A DNA stretch of 64,000 bases from Pseudeuparius sepicola (GCA_963920635.1 OY987298.1:38037787-38101786); one strand, 5' to 3'. Shown: positions 33,692 to 45,315, counted from the stretch's first letter. Made by a program: numbers and translations. The notes: generated from the sequence alone by a model not told the origin.

Positions 33692-34661
33692 CAGTGTGAC
33701 CCATTTGTAATGGAGACACCTCTTTAAATTTTTTATTTTTAATCCGATTTTAGCCGGTTTTTTTTTCTGACGGTAGGTGCAAAAAACTCTTTTTTTTACG
33801 TTGGTGCAAAATTTCAGGTCTTAATCTCAATTTTCAAGGCTACTACGAATTTTTTTCTAGTAAAAAATGAGGAAAACCATTTAGCGTTTTTTTTTATTTA
33901 AAATATGACACCACAGCGTTAATTAGAACATCCTAAAACCTCCACACACCAAATTTGAACAAAAAATATACAGGGAGTTCCATTCTGCGGGTTGTCAAAG
34001 TTGAGCAAAATAGGAATTTTAAAGACATCTGGCAAGTATGCAGTTGAATAGTCAACAGGACCACTCAAATTGTTGGTGTGCAAAGATCTAATACAAAAAT
34101 ATACAGAGTGTCTTTTCCTGCGCCATCTCAAAATACTGAATTTTTTGGAACTTCAAATCGAATATATCAAAAGTGCCCTAACCACTATAAACGAAGTAAG
34201 TCTATCAAAATACATAATGCCAGTCAGTAAGTCCATATTATGAGTTAAGGTGGCTGGTGTGTCACAACAAGAAACGCACAGAAAATTTTGATCAGCATAA
34301 AGTTTCATGAAATTTGTATATTTTTGTATTCAATCTTTGCACACCAATACTTTGACTAGTCCTGTTTATCATTCAACTGCTTTGAGGGGATGATGCCTTT
34401 AAAATTCCCATTTTTCTCATCTTTAGAACCTTGTAGCATGGAACGCCCTGTATATTTTTTGTTGAAATCTGGTATGTGGGGGTTCTGGGGTAATCTGATT
34501 AACGCTGTGTTGTTAGATTTTAAATAGAAAAATCGCTAAATGATTTTCGACATTTTTTTAGTTAGATAGTTTTTGTGACCTATCTTTAGGAAAAAGACGG
34601 CTAAAATCGGATGAAAAATAGAAAATTTACGGGGTGTCTCCATTCCAAATGGCCCACACTG
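33692..34661. mobile_element. TA-flanked foldback element
   Basis: The termini are TA-CAGTGTGACCCATTTGTAATG and CATTCCAAATGGCCCACACTG-TA (TA at 33690-33691 and 34662-34663). They are followed by GGAGACACC/GGTGTCTCC and ATCCGATTTTAGCCG mirrored. The inner module (ATACAGGGAGTTCCATTCTG, AAAATAGGAATTTTAAAG) is shared with the elements at 27271, 37059, 53828 and 60679 although the outer ends differ. Confidence 0.8.
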
Positions 34662-35289
34662 TAGTTACCTACATTATTTATTCTAATGGATTGAAATGTT
34701 CAAAAATGTGCTCCAATTGTCATGGTCAAGGTCCAAGGATGTCTTAATTCAGTGGTAGAGGAAGAATTAACTGAAGATAATCCAGTTATTGAATAAACAT
34801 AGTAGTTAGTTTTTAGTAGATGAGGCCTCAAGGGCAAACAGCATAAAAAACGCGGCGGGAGCTCTACTTCAGCGGTGGTGTGGAAACGGGCTCGAGTACA
34901 TATGAAAGACATAGTAGTAGGTAATAATAAAATTTTCTGTAGTCATATTTTCTGTCCTTATAGCCAGGTTTGTGTAAGAAAAATCTGCTTTCCTCGCATT
35001 TGCCTAACTTTAGCAACGTATCCTAATTTTTCAAACCATATATGTGAGATTAGGGCTGGCTATACAAAAAAATAAAGGAACCTAGATGATTTCATAACAA
35101 ATATTTTATAGGTTCTATTTGTTTTCCTCGTCAGAGCAACAGTTTTTGGGAAAAATCAAAAACGGACGCCAGGTCCATAAGAGGGTGGTTTCTGAAGCAA
35201 AAGGGAATGAAGCACACCCCTGAGAGGTGGGGACTCTTTTGATCTGAATTTCGATGTCTATTAGGACTCTGCACCCAAATTTTTAAAAC

Positions 35290-36270
35290 TTTATTAATTA
35301 TTTCTCCTAAAAAATCTAATTTACCTACTTGAACTATTTTCGTAGAAAACAATTGGCTACCAAATATGGATTTATTTTCATTTGAGGGAACAACTAAACA
35401 TTTTTTATACAACAAACATAATTTTGTTAAAAGACAGTTTTTCTACAGTGGTTAAAAAAACGGACTTTTCTAGACCATAACATACGAAAATAATAATATT
35501 TTTTATATTTTGTTATTTCCACTGAGAAGTTTTATTTCTAACTGAAATTATAAAGTTTAGATTGTTGCAATATGGTGCAAATGTCCAGTTTCGAAGCTTG
35601 ATCTAGTATTATGTAATAAGAAATTGATATTGATTTATTAGGTATTTTAGGTATTTATTTTTTCCCATCGATATTTATTTGAGCCAGAAAATAATAATAA
35701 TAATTTAAATTTATTTATTTATAAATTATTTAAACCCATATAAATGTAAACCCAGTGAATGGATTTAATCGACCACGTCAAGATTTCAAAAAGACATAAG
35801 TATGTTTTTTATAAAACATTATTCTGATTTAGGAATTAAAAAAAATTAAGATTAAAAATCAAATAAGGTTTAGATCATGGAATTTTTAAACTAAGCCACT
35901 TAATTCCATTTGTTCGTGTCCCTTTTAAAGGTAGGAGCAATTGGAGCGCTTTGTCCTTATTTTCTTTAGGACAACACAACAAAAATGTTAAAGTTCTTTC
36001 GAAAATTAATTTCAATAATTTTTAAATATTTGTTACAAATTATTTATCGTGCTTACATTTTGTATATATAAATACATAGCCGGGTCTGATAACGTTCAAA
36101 AAGGCTTAACATTGTATGTAGAATATGATGAGTTGGGCCTGTATAAGCGGACAAACAAATAATCGTTTAAAGCCGAAGTGCCAAAACGCCCATATTTTCG
36201 TTGTTGGTTATGAAAAATCATAAAATCAAGATAATCAAACTTGTATGGAATGCGTTGTCATTATGATAAT
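35290..36270. other. Unassigned AT-rich DNA with a GGGTCTGA-family repeat
   Basis: At 36079-36140 a repeat (CCGGGTCTGATAACGTTC, GGCTTAACATTGTATG, GGGCCTGTATA) matches 43192-43260. Otherwise nothing was recognised. Confidence 0.5.
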
Positions 36271-36396
36271 CTACAGTTTGTTCAGCGAATGCTCTGCCCT
36301 ACGTCACAACTCCTGTCCTTGTCGGTCGTATATTCACAAGTCAGACAAGGACGGGAATTGTGACGTAGGGCAGAACATTCCCTGAACAAACTGTAG
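36271..36396. mobile_element. 126-bp palindromic MITE
   Basis: CTACAGTTTGTTCAG and TGCCCTACGTCACAA on the left are exactly or nearly mirrored on the right. Only about 20 nt of loop lie between GTCCTTGTC and GACAAGGAC. The arms show three or four mismatches. Confidence 0.85.
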
Positions 36397-37056
36397 TTCC
36401 AAATACATAATCAGCGATTTCAAAAGCCTTATACTAGGTATCAGAAAAATTGGCTAAATTTTAATTTGACGTCCATCAGATTGGATCCGCCATTTCGAAT
36501 TTCGAAAATCTAATTCCAAATTCGCAATCAGTGATCCCAAAAACCGCCTTGTACCAACTATAAAAAAAATTTACAGAACCAAGTAAAGTTTTAGATTACC
36601 TATTTAATTTTTGCACTAAACTACTTAATTTCTTTTGTCCGTTAATTTCATTACATTCTAAATATTGTACAAATTATAAGCCCAAACTTGTATTGTTTAC
36701 GTTCAATTCTATGACTTGCTCTTTTTACATCTCTTTTTGTAATTCTTATATTTACGGACGGACATTTTTACGTATATAGTATATATTCGTCTAACCAAAC
36801 CAATCCCAAGAGGGCTTGTGTTGGGTGGTGGGATATAATTTTTTCTGTCGTGCAGTCGAGTATTGTTTCTTGAAAAGATCGGTCGTTCGTAGTTATTTTT
36901 CCGTATTATCAAAATAACTTCTTTTTAGAATTTTGCACAAAAAAATTATAAAATATTATATGGTGTCAAACGGCCCTAACAAATATATTTCTTTTAATAA
37001 AAAAAAATAGATAATATTTTAATGCGCACAATGGGTTAACGTTGGGTTTGATTACA
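36397..37056. other. Unassigned, two diverged ~110-bp direct repeats
   Basis: AATC-GCGATTTCAAAA-CC and CAATCAGTGATCCCAAAAACC blocks at about 36409 and 36527 suggest an old tandem duplication. No gene was found. Confidence 0.4.
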
Positions 37057-37058
37057 TA

Positions 37059-38023
37059 CAGTGTGTCCAACTTTAAAAGTGAACAAATCCGTAAAATCTT
37101 AATTTTTGGAGATAATCGCCTAAATTTTTTTTTGTGTGAAAGGCCTTCAAAAACCTTTTCTTCTGACCTTCCTGCCATTTTCAAAATGCAAATCCAGGGC
37201 CGGCTGCGATTTTTCATACCCCCATTTTCACGAAAACCATTTAGCGATTTTTTTATTTAAAATCTGACCCCAACAGCGTTAATCAGAACACCCCAAAACC
37301 CCTATATAATAAATTTGAATAAAAAATATACAGGGAGTTCCATTCTGCAGGGTGTCAAAGTTGAGCAAAATAGGAATTTTAAAGGCATCTGCCAAGTCAA
37401 GTGTGCCATGGAATCCCCTCAAAACAGTTGAATGGTCAATAGGACCACTTAAGGTTTTGGTGTGCAAAGGTCCAATACAAAATATACAGAGTGTTCTTAT
37501 CTGTGCCATCTCAAATTACTGAATTTTTGGAACTTTATACGGGTCAAAAATCGAGTATATCAAAACCGCTCCACACACTATAAACGAACTATATCTAAAA
37601 ATACAGATGCCTCCAAGTCAGTAAGTCCATATCAGTTAAAGTGGCTGGTGTGCTACAACAGGAAACGCAGAGAAAATGTATCATCTTAGACAGTGACTTT
37701 GTTGAGAAAGGTCCAATAATTTAACTTGTTTTTATTTGCTAGTTGGCATTTTCTAAAGAAATACACTACTTTGTGTACTTGATCCGTATAAGTTTCATAA
37801 AATTGCAAAAATTTGACATGGCTCAGAGAAAAGTACCCTGTATATTTTTCTAGTAAATCTTTTCACATCAACATTTTGAGTGGTCCTGTTGACCATTCAG
37901 ATATCTTTAAATTTCCTATTTTGCTCAACTTTGACACCCTACAGAATGGAACTCCCTGTATATTTTTTGTTCAAATTTGGTGTATGGGGGTTTTTGGGGG
38001 GTTCTGATTAACGCTGTGATTTT
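37059..38023. mobile_element. TA-flanked foldback element, right terminus lost
   Basis: The left end TA-CAGTGTGTCCAACTTTAAAA is nearly the terminus of the element at 60679. The inner module at 37322-37500 is mirrored at 37840-38020 (CTCAACTTTGACACCC, GAATGGAACTCCCTGTATA). The sequence breaks off after AACGCTGTG at about 38023 without reaching a right TIR. Confidence 0.7.
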
Positions 38024-38491
38024 TTAAATTTATTTTATCGTAGGTACTTACCTGCAAAAAAGTAAGCTATTTAAAAAGCGTAGGGAAAAGTTATCTTGTT
38101 CCCAATTAAAGACAATATTTTATTAAATTTTAAGTAAAAATAAAAATGGGGAAAGACGATTTTTTTTGTAAAATTTTCACACCCCCTTTATCGAAAACAA
38201 AGAATTTTGGGCACGTTTATATGAACTTTTGTCCTTAGAATTGGCTTAGGATCATGACCCTGGAATATTTTAACGTACTTAAGTTACACCCTGTATAACT
38301 CGTTCGTTTGTTACACAAAAACACCCTTTTTAAATGCCTAGGTAAATATCCCAGTTTTCATAATTTCCAAGTAGAAAAATATATTTACTACCAAATTATT
38401 TATTAATTGGGAGTCATTATCGAATTGTACGTTCAGTTTCTCAATTAAAAAATCTGTGGAATGCATTAAGACATCTCAAAAATCGGCACTG
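38024..38491. other. Unassigned spacer with one terminus-like fragment
   Basis: The fragment near 38270-38302 (TATTTTAACGTACTTAAG, then TTACACCCTGTATA) matches the right end of the element at 59988-63140. The rest is unassigned. Confidence 0.5.
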
Positions 38492-38617
38492 AAGTAGCCC
38501 ATTATTGTACGATTTTTTCAATAAGTAGGGCTTGGCGAGTTGCCTTGGCCAAAGGCCTCGGCAACTAAATTCCACATGAATCATGAAAAATTGAACTTCC
38601 GTGCCTTTGTATATTTT
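38492..38617. repeat. Short relative of the palindromic element at 8105-8718
   Basis: CGGCACTGAAG, CCATTATTGTACGATTTTTT, AAGTAGGGCTTGGCGAG, GGCAACTAAATTCCACATGA and GAACTTC-GTGCC match that element in order. The 5S-like core is missing. Confidence 0.7.
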
Positions 38618-38812
38618 GAGGCAAAACACGATGAGCGATATCCCGAAGTTATCTGAATATTAGTTTTGTTCATATTTAGTTTAGGACAATTTCGATATTA
38701 GGAACAACTTAGGTATTAGGAACTAAAAAATAACTGGATTTATCGATATTCTATTTTCGGCGACTATTTCCCTCGTCTTAATTTACACCAATCACAAACG
38801 CGCAATTTCTAG

Positions 38813-40512
38813 ATTTTTTTTTCTTTTATTACTTTATTTTAAAATTTTATTACATTGATATATCACAGTAGGGACACTTAATGCTGAATAAGATTATTAC
38901 ATTTCTCTAGTTTATTGAAAAGAGAAGTGAAACTTATTTAATGTTTACAAAAATATTGACGGGAGAATACCAAATTTTAGAAACCCAAAGATTGCACACG
39001 TTTTGGTAGGTATCCTTTGTGGGTCATGTAAAATCTACTATACCTTAGGATTTCAATGAATTCGTTTACATCGCTTTTTTTACATTCTAAAACGTAGAAT
39101 ATATACCCACTTATCAAAAACAAATATACTTGATTTACCTCTACATTTGGGATCTTGAAATTAAGTAATAAGGGTATCTGATTGATAATGTCTATTTGGA
39201 TGTTTAATTTGTTCTTTAGTAAATTGCACATCCACTGCCATAGGTTTTCAATATTTTTACACGTTTTTAATCGGTGTACAAGGGAGTCCTTTTGCTTACA
39301 TTTAATACATAAATCGTCATCGGCCATTTTATGTTTAAATAATTTTTTCCTGTTGGATATACATTATTTAGTGCTTTATATACTGAGGATTTCCATTTTG
39401 TGGGTATGCACCGTAAGCTCATACACGCCCATATCTTTTTCCAATTCATATTGGGTACAGATTCCTCAATTTTTGGTTTGTAATTATCTAAATTTGTTAA
39501 CATTTTATAAATTTTTTTCGTATTTATGTTGTCATTTTTGTTTAACTTTAGTGCATTAATAGTTGCTTTAATTTTTTTTAAATTTGCGTTGTCAGGTGAG
39601 TTTTTATTTGTGTCAAAAAGATAATTTAATTTAGAATCATAGTGCATTTTTTTTGTCCAGGATAAAAATTGTGTTTTTATGCAAAGGGCTTGCGCTTTTA
39701 ATTTCACGTGAATCAAATCTATACCCCCGTTTTGGATTGGCAAATGAAGTTGTTCTCTAGCTACTCTGTATAAGTGACCTGCCCATATGAATTTCCCTGT
39801 CACTTGGACTATTTTTTGACCAATAAACCTCTGTCAGGGGTAGGACCTGTGCTATATACCACGTTTTCGACAGTAAATATATGTTTGTGTACCATATTTT
39901 CTTTATTAAATCCAAATTCCTTGATAAATCATCAAATAACATCCTTTCAATATTTTTAATTACAGTCACCCAGTTTTCTTTGATAGTTTTGGACAAAGAA
40001 TTCAGAAGCTGCATGCCAAGGATTTTAATATTGTCTCTACACACAAAGATGTTACGCAAGTCTGACTGTTTTTCCCAACTACCCAGGGGTAGCAATACTG
40101 ATTTGACTAAATTTAGCTGGGCACCGGAGCCCGCTTCATAAATATGTACAAGTTTTTCTACGCTTTTTTCGTCTACACTATCGTTCAGGTAGCAAGTGAT
40201 ATCATCCGTATAGGCGGAGATTTTATAAATATTATTATTCATTGCAATCCCTTTTAAGGAAAACTTCATTAAGCTTATAAAAGGCTCTATAGCAATGCTG
40301 AATAAAAACATCGCAAGGGGACACCCCTGTCTTACTGAAGATTCAAGCACAAACTTTTCAGAAATGCAACCATTTATTAAAAGATAAGATGTGGCCTTAT
40401 TGTACATCGATTTCACAATACTTATGAATTTAACGTTTAGATTCATTTTTTCCATTACTTTCCAAAGAAAATCGTGCACAACTCTATCAAATGCTTGCTT
40501 GAAATCTTGTGC
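38813..40512 (-). mobile_element. Non-LTR retrotransposon (LINE), 5'-truncated
   Basis: The element lies on the minus strand. Its 3' end at 38813-38822 is an A-rich tail following an AATAAA-containing 3'-UTR, and its 5' end is a truncation at about 40512 where it meets a Penelope-like element on the opposite strand. The coding relic is described separately. Target duplications could not be defined because of the truncation and the junction. Confidence 0.75.
38977..40512 (-). pseudogene. LINE reverse transcriptase and C-terminal zinc-knuckle region, frameshifted
   Basis: Three minus-strand frames follow each other. From 40512 to 39757 the RT palm reads DFKQAFDRVVHDFLW, SSVRQGCPLAMFLFSIAIEP and SAYTDDITCYL, where the usual YADD box is YTDD, then GAQLNLVKSVLLPLG. 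From 39803 to 39267 comes the thumb-like region with FIWAGHLYRVAREQLHLP and GGIDLI. From 39327 to 38977 comes CIKCKQ-x-H-x-C, a zf-RVT-like knuckle, and the stop. Two frameshifts (near 39780 and 39300) separate them. The upstream RT fingers and any APE endonuclease are lost by 5' truncation. The motif spacing suggests a CR1/L2- or L1-like clade, but the clade is not resolved. The product is not functional. Confidence 0.8.
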
Positions 40513-40513
40513 A

Positions 40514-42041
40514 AATCAACTAATTAAAAATTTAGTTAAAGATAACATGATTGATGCTAATTTTGCTAAAAAACTAATGACTTATAACTCTACATGCCCA
40601 AAATTTTACGGTTTACCCAAAATACATAAACCTAATTTATCTCTTAGACCTATAATTTCCTGCATTGAATCACCTAATAATAAAATCACCGACTTAATAT
40701 GGGATATTTTGACACGTTCTTACAATAAATCTGATGATTACTATATTAAAGATTCTTTTGAATTTGCAGAATTTATTAATAACAAACAAATCCCTAATTA
40801 TCATGTTCTTATTAGTCTTGATGTTAAATCTCTTTTCACTAACATTTCAATAAATTTAATTGTTAACAGTATTAACAAACATTGGGACAATATTGAAGAT
40901 AATTGTACAATCAACAAAGAAAAATTTATTGATATTTTGAATTTTATTTTTAACTCTAACCATTTTTCTTTTAACAATCAATATTACAAACAAATTTTTG
41001 GTACACCTATGGGTAACTCAATTTCTTCTATTATTGCGCAGTATGTTATGGATGATTTATTAGATTACTGTATTTCAAGACTTTCATATAACGTTATTTT
41101 TCTAAAAAAATATGTAGATGATATTATATGTTGTATACCTTTCAATAAAATTGAAGAAACTTTAGATATCTTCAATAATTATAATCAATATTTACAATTT
41201 ACAATAGAAATGGAAACAAACAACACTATTCCTTTTTTGGACACTAAAATTATTAAACTTGCTAATAACACTCTAATTACTGATTGGTATATCAAACAGA
41301 CTAACTCTAATAGATACTTAAATTATCATTCTTATCATAGCAATAAAATGAAAACGAATCTTGTCTTGGCTTTAAAAAATAGAATAATAAAACTAGTTCA
41401 TCCAACTTTACTGCATAATAATTTAGTCAAAATTAAATCTATATTTTTGGATAATTCTTACCCCGAAAAATTCCTTAACAAATTACTTTTCAATACACGT
41501 CCCCACGAAATTTCAAATAATGTTTATAATAATGATAATAATGATAATATTACTGCAATTTAAGAGGTTGATAATATTCCTGATCATTTCTTTTATAGGT
41601 CATTACCTTATTTTAAAGAACTTACCCCTAAAATAACTAAAATTTTTTAAAATGAAAATGTTAAAATAGCTCTAAAAAATGTTAAATCGATTGGAAGTTT
41701 ATACACAAAATTAAAAGATAAGACACCTATAATCAACCAATCTAATGTTGTTTATTCAATACCTTTCAGGACATAAAAGTGATGTCAAATTACAAAAAAC
41801 TACTACTGCTTTATGTGAACATGCTTTTATAACAGGTCATCATTTTAAATTTGACAATGTTTCAATATTACATAGGGAAAAAAATCTTAATAAAAGGTTA
41901 TTTCTTGAAATGGTTGAAATTAATAATGATAACAAGTCAATTAATAAAAAAACAGACATCAAAGATTTAAGTTCCATCTACTGTTTTATTTTATCTTTAA
42001 ATAATTCTAATAACAATACATCTATTAATATTTCATTGTAA
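40514..42041 (+). pseudogene. Penelope-like element: reverse transcriptase with a gutted GIY-YIG domain
   Basis: From about 40514 the plus-strand frame carries PLE-type RT motifs in order: CPKFYGLPKIHKPN, LISLDVKSLFTNIS, GTPMGNSISSIIAQYVMDDL, the catalytic box FLKKYVDDIICC, and NTIPFLDTKI. The first 40 codons of the longest frame are antisense LINE sequence and do not belong to it. A TAA at 41561 and another near 41650 interrupt the same frame, which then reads SNVVYSIPF, the start of the GIY-YIG domain. It jumps directly to QYLSGHKSDVKLQ in another frame, so the segment that should hold the zinc-binding Cys pair and Y-I-G is missing. The rest (ALCEHAFITGHHF) ends at 42041. The copy is 5'-truncated and dead. 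Confidence 0.85.
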
Positions 42042-42410
42042 CTCTTACATCTTATAATAATTATATAAAAATTTGGATTTCCAGAATGTTGTAACATAAC
42101 CTTATATCAACTAAGGTTATTTCTAACCTTGTATCACACCAAGTTTTCTGACACTTTTTGATGATAACCTAAAAAACATTTTTTCTTATTATAAATTTAT
42201 CTTTTGTTTTTTGAAACTAAATTACCTTATTAACAAAAAACAATTACAAACAAAATTGACGGTATAAATTTTCACACGAAATTATGTAAAAACCTTTTTC
42301 TGGCCCTTTTAAACCTAAAATCTATCTGGTTTTAATATTGGTAAAAAACTTCAACATAATTGTGAGTAAAATTTCAACCTTTTCTCAATATTTTCTAATA
42401 ATTTAAAAAT
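42042..42410. other. 3' flank of the PLE copy, probably its 3'-UTR
   Basis: AT-rich, non-coding sequence between the last PLE codons and the hammerhead-like motif. PLEs carry such a 3' region. Confidence 0.4.
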
Positions 42411-42460
42411 TTTCTAGCCCTGATGAAGGTCACGAAGTAGACCGAAAGTTTGGTATTATA
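42411..42460 (+). ncRNA. Degenerate hammerhead-like motif of the second PLE
   Basis: CUGAUGA (42420-42426) and GAAA (42444-42447) bracket a 4-bp stem II (GGUC/GACC). Stem III cannot form well (GAAAGUUUGGU) and stem I pairing is poor, so activity is unlikely. The location about 380 nt after the endonuclease frame suggests a decayed PLE ribozyme. Confidence 0.4.
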
Positions 42461-42465
42461 AAAAG

Positions 42466-43254
42466 AAAATAATATATATCTTTCTGGCTGCAAAACTCGT
42501 TATTTTATCTACTAAGTAAAACTACACAGCCGTAAACTAGCTATTTATATATCTTTGCTTCAAGTAAAAAAATATACTCTCTACATTTTACATAACATCT
42601 TATTCTATAATCTTATGAGAGTTGAAATCATGCAGCCGGCTCTTGGACATTGGACTATATATTTAAGTTCTTCTTATAGTATTAGAAACAACTTCTATTA
42701 ATAACATTTTGTAGTAGTTCTTAAAATAAGGTTTTCTCAATTTTTTGAACACCCTATATAAATTGGTCACATTCTAATACTATTTTTAGGCTCAGAACAA
42801 GTAATTTTTTTTATCAAGAGTGACTTTTGCGATAAAATGAAAACTAAAAAAGTTTTTCCTTTTGGAACCTCTTCCCGTGGACCTAAAGAACTAGATACAC
42901 CCGATACAACATAAAGGACACTCATATTATGTTATTGTAGGCGATACATTCATTGAAAACACTGTTGCCAAATGTAGGGTCTGAGAGAGCTGTAGAACGT
43001 ATCCGGGTCTGACTTTGTTACACGCATTTATACGGCATTCTCCGCTGCGCCCTCTGCAGAACGCAGCAATGAACTAAATCCGTATATAATGACATATACA
43101 ACCACCTTTACAGACCCGGCTGAAAATTCACCCCCTGCACCCCCACTACCCCCTTCACCTAAATATAGGTGAAAACGTTCTCAGACCCGCAGCCGGGTCT
43201 GAGAACGTCGAAAATGGCTTGACATTGTAGGTAGAGTATGGCGAAATGGGTCTG
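42466..43254. repeat. GGGTCTGA-family repeats leading into the satellite array
   Basis: GAACGTATCCGGGTCTGACTTTG (about 42997-43018) is inverted at 31745-31770. The block 43192-43254 matches 36079-36140. Around 43170-43213 GAAAACGTTCTCAGACCCG meets its complement, making a small hairpin. The 43120-43165 part is C-rich. Confidence 0.55.
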
Positions 43255-43275
43255 TATATATATATATATATATAC
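43255..43275. repeat. Left (TA)n boundary of the satellite array
   Basis: About ten TA units directly follow GGGTCTG and precede a partial satellite unit. The array begins within AAGAAAAGGTG. Confidence 0.9.
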
Positions 43276-43334
43276 ATATAAGAAAAGGTGATAATGGGCA
43301 AGCACTCAAAGTTAACAAAAAGAAAAAACTAGTA

Positions 43335-43379
43335 ACCGCATACACGTGTTTCATGCTATTTGGCAATCATCAGTACGGT
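43335..43379 (-). ncRNA. Hammerhead ribozyme, satellite unit 1
   Basis: Same 45-nt motif as the fully described copy at 45316-45360, on the minus strand. Confidence 0.8.
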
Positions 43380-43660
43380 GTAACATTAACCAAATCAAAA
43401 GATAGGCATGATTTGGGAAGCAACAAATGAAGTCCAGACAGGAGCCCACAGCACATTTGCAGCTTCAGTCAGCACATCCCCTATTTTGGAGCTTGTACTA
43501 ACATCGCCACGGAGGCTGCTAAAGCGACCTGCGTGGAAATCTTCATAACCCAAGATACAAGGACAATAAGGATGTAAGATTAGCGAGTGTAAATGTAACA
43601 ATTACAAGAAAAGGTGATAATGGGCAAGCACTCAAAGTTAACAAAAAGAAAAAACTAGTA

Positions 43661-43705
43661 ACCGCATACACGTGTTTCATGCTATTTGGCAATCATCAGT
43701 ACGGT
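43661..43705 (-). ncRNA. Hammerhead ribozyme, satellite unit 2
   Basis: Identical motif, 326 bp from the previous one. Confidence 0.8.
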
Positions 43706-44016
43706 GTAACATTAACCAAATCAAAAGATAGGCATGATTTGGGAAGCAACAAATGAAGTCCAGACAGGAGCCAACAGCACATTTGCAGCTTCAGTCAGCA
43801 CATCCCCTATTTTGGAGCTTGTACTAACATCGCCACGGAGGCTGCTAAAGCGACCTGCGTGGAAATCTTCATAACCCAAGATACAAGTACAATAAGGATC
43901 ATAACCCAAGATACAAGGACAATAAGGATGTAAGATTAGCGAGTGTAAATGTAACAATTACAAGAAAAGGTGATAATGGGCAAGCACTCAAAGTTAACAA
44001 AAAGAAAAAACTAGTA

Positions 44017-44061
44017 ACCGCATACACGTGTTTCATGCTATTTGGCAATCATCAGTACGGT
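44017..44061 (-). ncRNA. Hammerhead ribozyme, satellite unit 3
   Basis: Identical motif, 356 bp from the previous one. Confidence 0.8.
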
Positions 44062-44342
44062 GTAACATTAACCAAATCAAAAGATAGGCATGATTTGGGA
44101 AGCAACAAATGAAGTCCAGACAGGAGCCAACAGCACATTTGCAGCTTCAGTCAGCACATCCCCTATTTTGGAGCTTGTACTAACATCGCCACGGAGGCTG
44201 CTAAAGCGACCTGCGTGGAAATCTTCATAACCCAAGATACAAGGACAATAAGGATGTAAGATTAGCGAGTGTAAATGTAACAATTACAAGAAAAGGTGAT
44301 AATGGGCAAGCACTCAAAGTTAACAAAAAGAAAAAACTAGTA

Positions 44343-44387
44343 ACCGCATACACGTGTTTCATGCTATTTGGCAATCATCAGTACGGT
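44343..44387 (-). ncRNA. Hammerhead ribozyme, satellite unit 4
   Basis: Identical motif, 326 bp from the previous one. Confidence 0.8.
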
Positions 44388-44698
44388 GTAACATTAACCA
44401 AATCAAAAGATAGGCATGATTTGGGAAGCAACAAATGAAGTCCAGACAGGAGCCAACAGCACATTTGCAGCTTCAGTCAGCACATCCCCTATTTTGGAGC
44501 TTGTACTAACATCGCCACGGAGGCTGCTAAAGCGACCTGCGTGGAAATCTTCATAACCCAAGATACAAGTACAATAAGGATCATAACCCAAGATACAAGG
44601 ACAATAAGGATGTAAGATTAGCGAGTGTAAATGTAACAATTACAAGAAAAGGTGATAATGGGCAAGCACTCAAAGTTAACAAAAAGAAAAAACTAGTA

Positions 44699-44743
44699 AC
44701 CGCATACACGTGTTTCATGCTATTTGGCAATCATCAGTACGGT
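44699..44743 (-). ncRNA. Hammerhead ribozyme, satellite unit 5
   Basis: Identical motif, 356 bp from the previous one and the last before the inversion. Confidence 0.8.
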
Positions 44744-45315
44744 GTAACATTAACCAAATCAAAAGATAGGCATGATTTGGGAAGCAACAAATGAAGTCCA
44801 GACAGGAGCCAACAGCACATTTGCAGCTTCAGTCAGCACATCCCCTATTTTGGAGCTTGTACTAACATCGCCACGGAGGCTGCTAAAGCGACCTGCGTGG
44901 AAATCTTCATAACCCAAGATACAAGGACAATAAGGATGTAAGATTAGCGAGTGTAAATGTAACAATTACAAGAAAAGGTGATAATGGGCAAGCACTCAAA
45001 GTTAACAAAAAGAAAAAACTAGTAAAAAGAAAAAAACTAGTTTTTTCTTTTTGTTAACTTTGAGTGCTTGCCCATTATCACCTTTTCTTGTAATTGTTAC
45101 ATTTACACTCGCTAATCTTACATCCTTATTGTCCTTGTATCTTGGGTTATGAAGATTTCCACGCAGGTCGCTTTAGCAGCCTCCGTGGCGATGTTAGTAC
45201 AAGCTCCAAAATAGGGGATGTGCTGACTGAAGCTGCAAATGTGCTGTTGGCTCCTGTCTGGACTTCATTTGTTGCTTCCCAAATCATGCCTATCTTTTGA
45301 TTTGGTTAATGTTAC

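Larger units (their letters stand above)
32085..35285. mobile_element. Large foldback element with two TA elements in its loop
   Basis: The left arm (about 32085-32420; ACCTCTCACCTCTCAG, GGAGCCCGTTTTCTG, ACGAGGAAAACGAA, TATGGTTTGAAAAATT, TTGCTAAAGTTGGGC) is mirrored at about 34995-35285 (GCCTAACTTTAGCAACG, AATTTTTCAAACCATA, TTTTCCTCGTCAGAGC, CTGAGAGGTGGGG). Between the arms lie the elements at 32460-33671 and 33692-34661. Outer limits are uncertain. Confidence 0.5.

Noticed and set aside
40391..40513. First 40 codons of the 390-codon PLE frame as part of the protein
   Set aside because: They are the antisense of the neighbouring LINE reverse transcriptase; the PLE homology begins only at about 40514.
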